This document shows, piece after piece, positions 63,836-64,000 of a DNA stretch of 64,000 nucleotides (the first letter of the stretch is position 1; each line of letters opens with the position of its first letter). The translations under genes were made by a program, and so were the position numbers. The notes under the pieces were generated by a model that was given only the letters and a program-made list of their open reading frames with translations, searched no databases and was not told where the DNA came from. The DNA is from Comamonas halotolerans (GTDB taxonomy: Bacteria > Pseudomonadota > Gammaproteobacteria > Burkholderiales > Burkholderiaceae_C), in assembly GCF_030162935.1 (NCBI RefSeq), contig NZ_JASAUZ010000001.1, positions 62,001 to 126,000 on the forward strand. Direction: 5' to 3'.

Positions 63836-64000
63836 CAGAAAACACCTCTCTTTCCAAATGCATTCAACATCGAAGGGTATGAAATCAAGGCTCAACCAAT
63901 AATCAATCTCAATAGAAAATATCATCCTTCAATGAACTCAAAAGCATTCATACATCATACTCAGACTGGATAATTAAAAATTACTAAATATTGCCATTCA
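63836..64000. other. AT-rich window end, no gene seen
   Basis: This 165-base stretch is notably AT-rich and shows no supported coding sequence. It probably holds the promoter of the minus-strand flavoprotein gene. Confidence 0.5.

Overview
The window is chromosomal DNA of a betaproteobacterium, most likely Comamonadaceae (Comamonas, Delftia or Acidovorax-like). Evidence: the sdhAB-sdhE-gltA order, a cysE with a long Ala-rich tail, Bug-type binding proteins without TctAB, a ybiB-cobA pair, and roughly 57-60% GC housekeeping genes. This taxonomic call is inference from gene content, not from a marker search. Coding density is high. I see no transposase, integrase, CRISPR array or rRNA gene, and one tRNA gene.

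Layout. 1-15.9 kb is core: the end of a succinate dehydrogenase/citrate synthase operon, map, an SMR efflux gene, nitroreductase, cysE, trmJ, suhB, cbpA-cbpM, mutS, an Anbu-type proteasome homologue and an alpha/beta hydrolase. 16.0-34.3 kb is an accessory catabolic block: two FCD-type GntR regulators, a FAH-fold protein, a TauABC-like importer, three Asp/Glu-racemase-superfamily proteins, a dihydropyrimidinase-like cyclic amidohydrolase, a PotABCD-like importer, an amidase-signature hydrolase, an ATZ/TRZ-type amidohydrolase, a Bug binding protein and a PuuE-type deacetylase-fold hydrolase. It ends in two broken HTH genes (34.3-35.3 kb). Near-identical 22-nt direct repeats lie at 15936-15957 and 35438-35459, bracketing the block, with tRNA-Gly(UCC) just beyond the right copy.

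35.7-64 kb returns to ordinary genes: an LMW tyrosine phosphatase; a ModE-like regulator and a TRAP permease pair; nhaA behind a structured leader; a four-gene MacAB-TolC-type exporter; tsaD; yidB; ybiB-cobA; a Tat-exported PhoX phosphatase with a PHO-box-like repeat; a chemoreceptor; a thioesterase; a BaiN/HI0933 flavoprotein; rpsU-yqeY; a LysR/Bug unit divergent from an MBL-fold hydrolase and a DmlA/TtuC-type dehydrogenase; and a membrane ferric-reductase-like flavoprotein.

How the genes work together. The catabolic block looks built to import one or more cyclic ureides, hydantoins, pyrimidines or related amides through three transport systems, open the ring, hydrolyse the amide and process the acid. 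The substrate cannot be read from sequence. The two HyuE-type 'racemases' lack both canonical catalytic cysteines, and the third superfamily member has the one-cysteine arrangement of arylmalonate decarboxylase. The cluster therefore probably does not run textbook hydantoin racemisation, and it is the best candidate here for an undescribed pathway.
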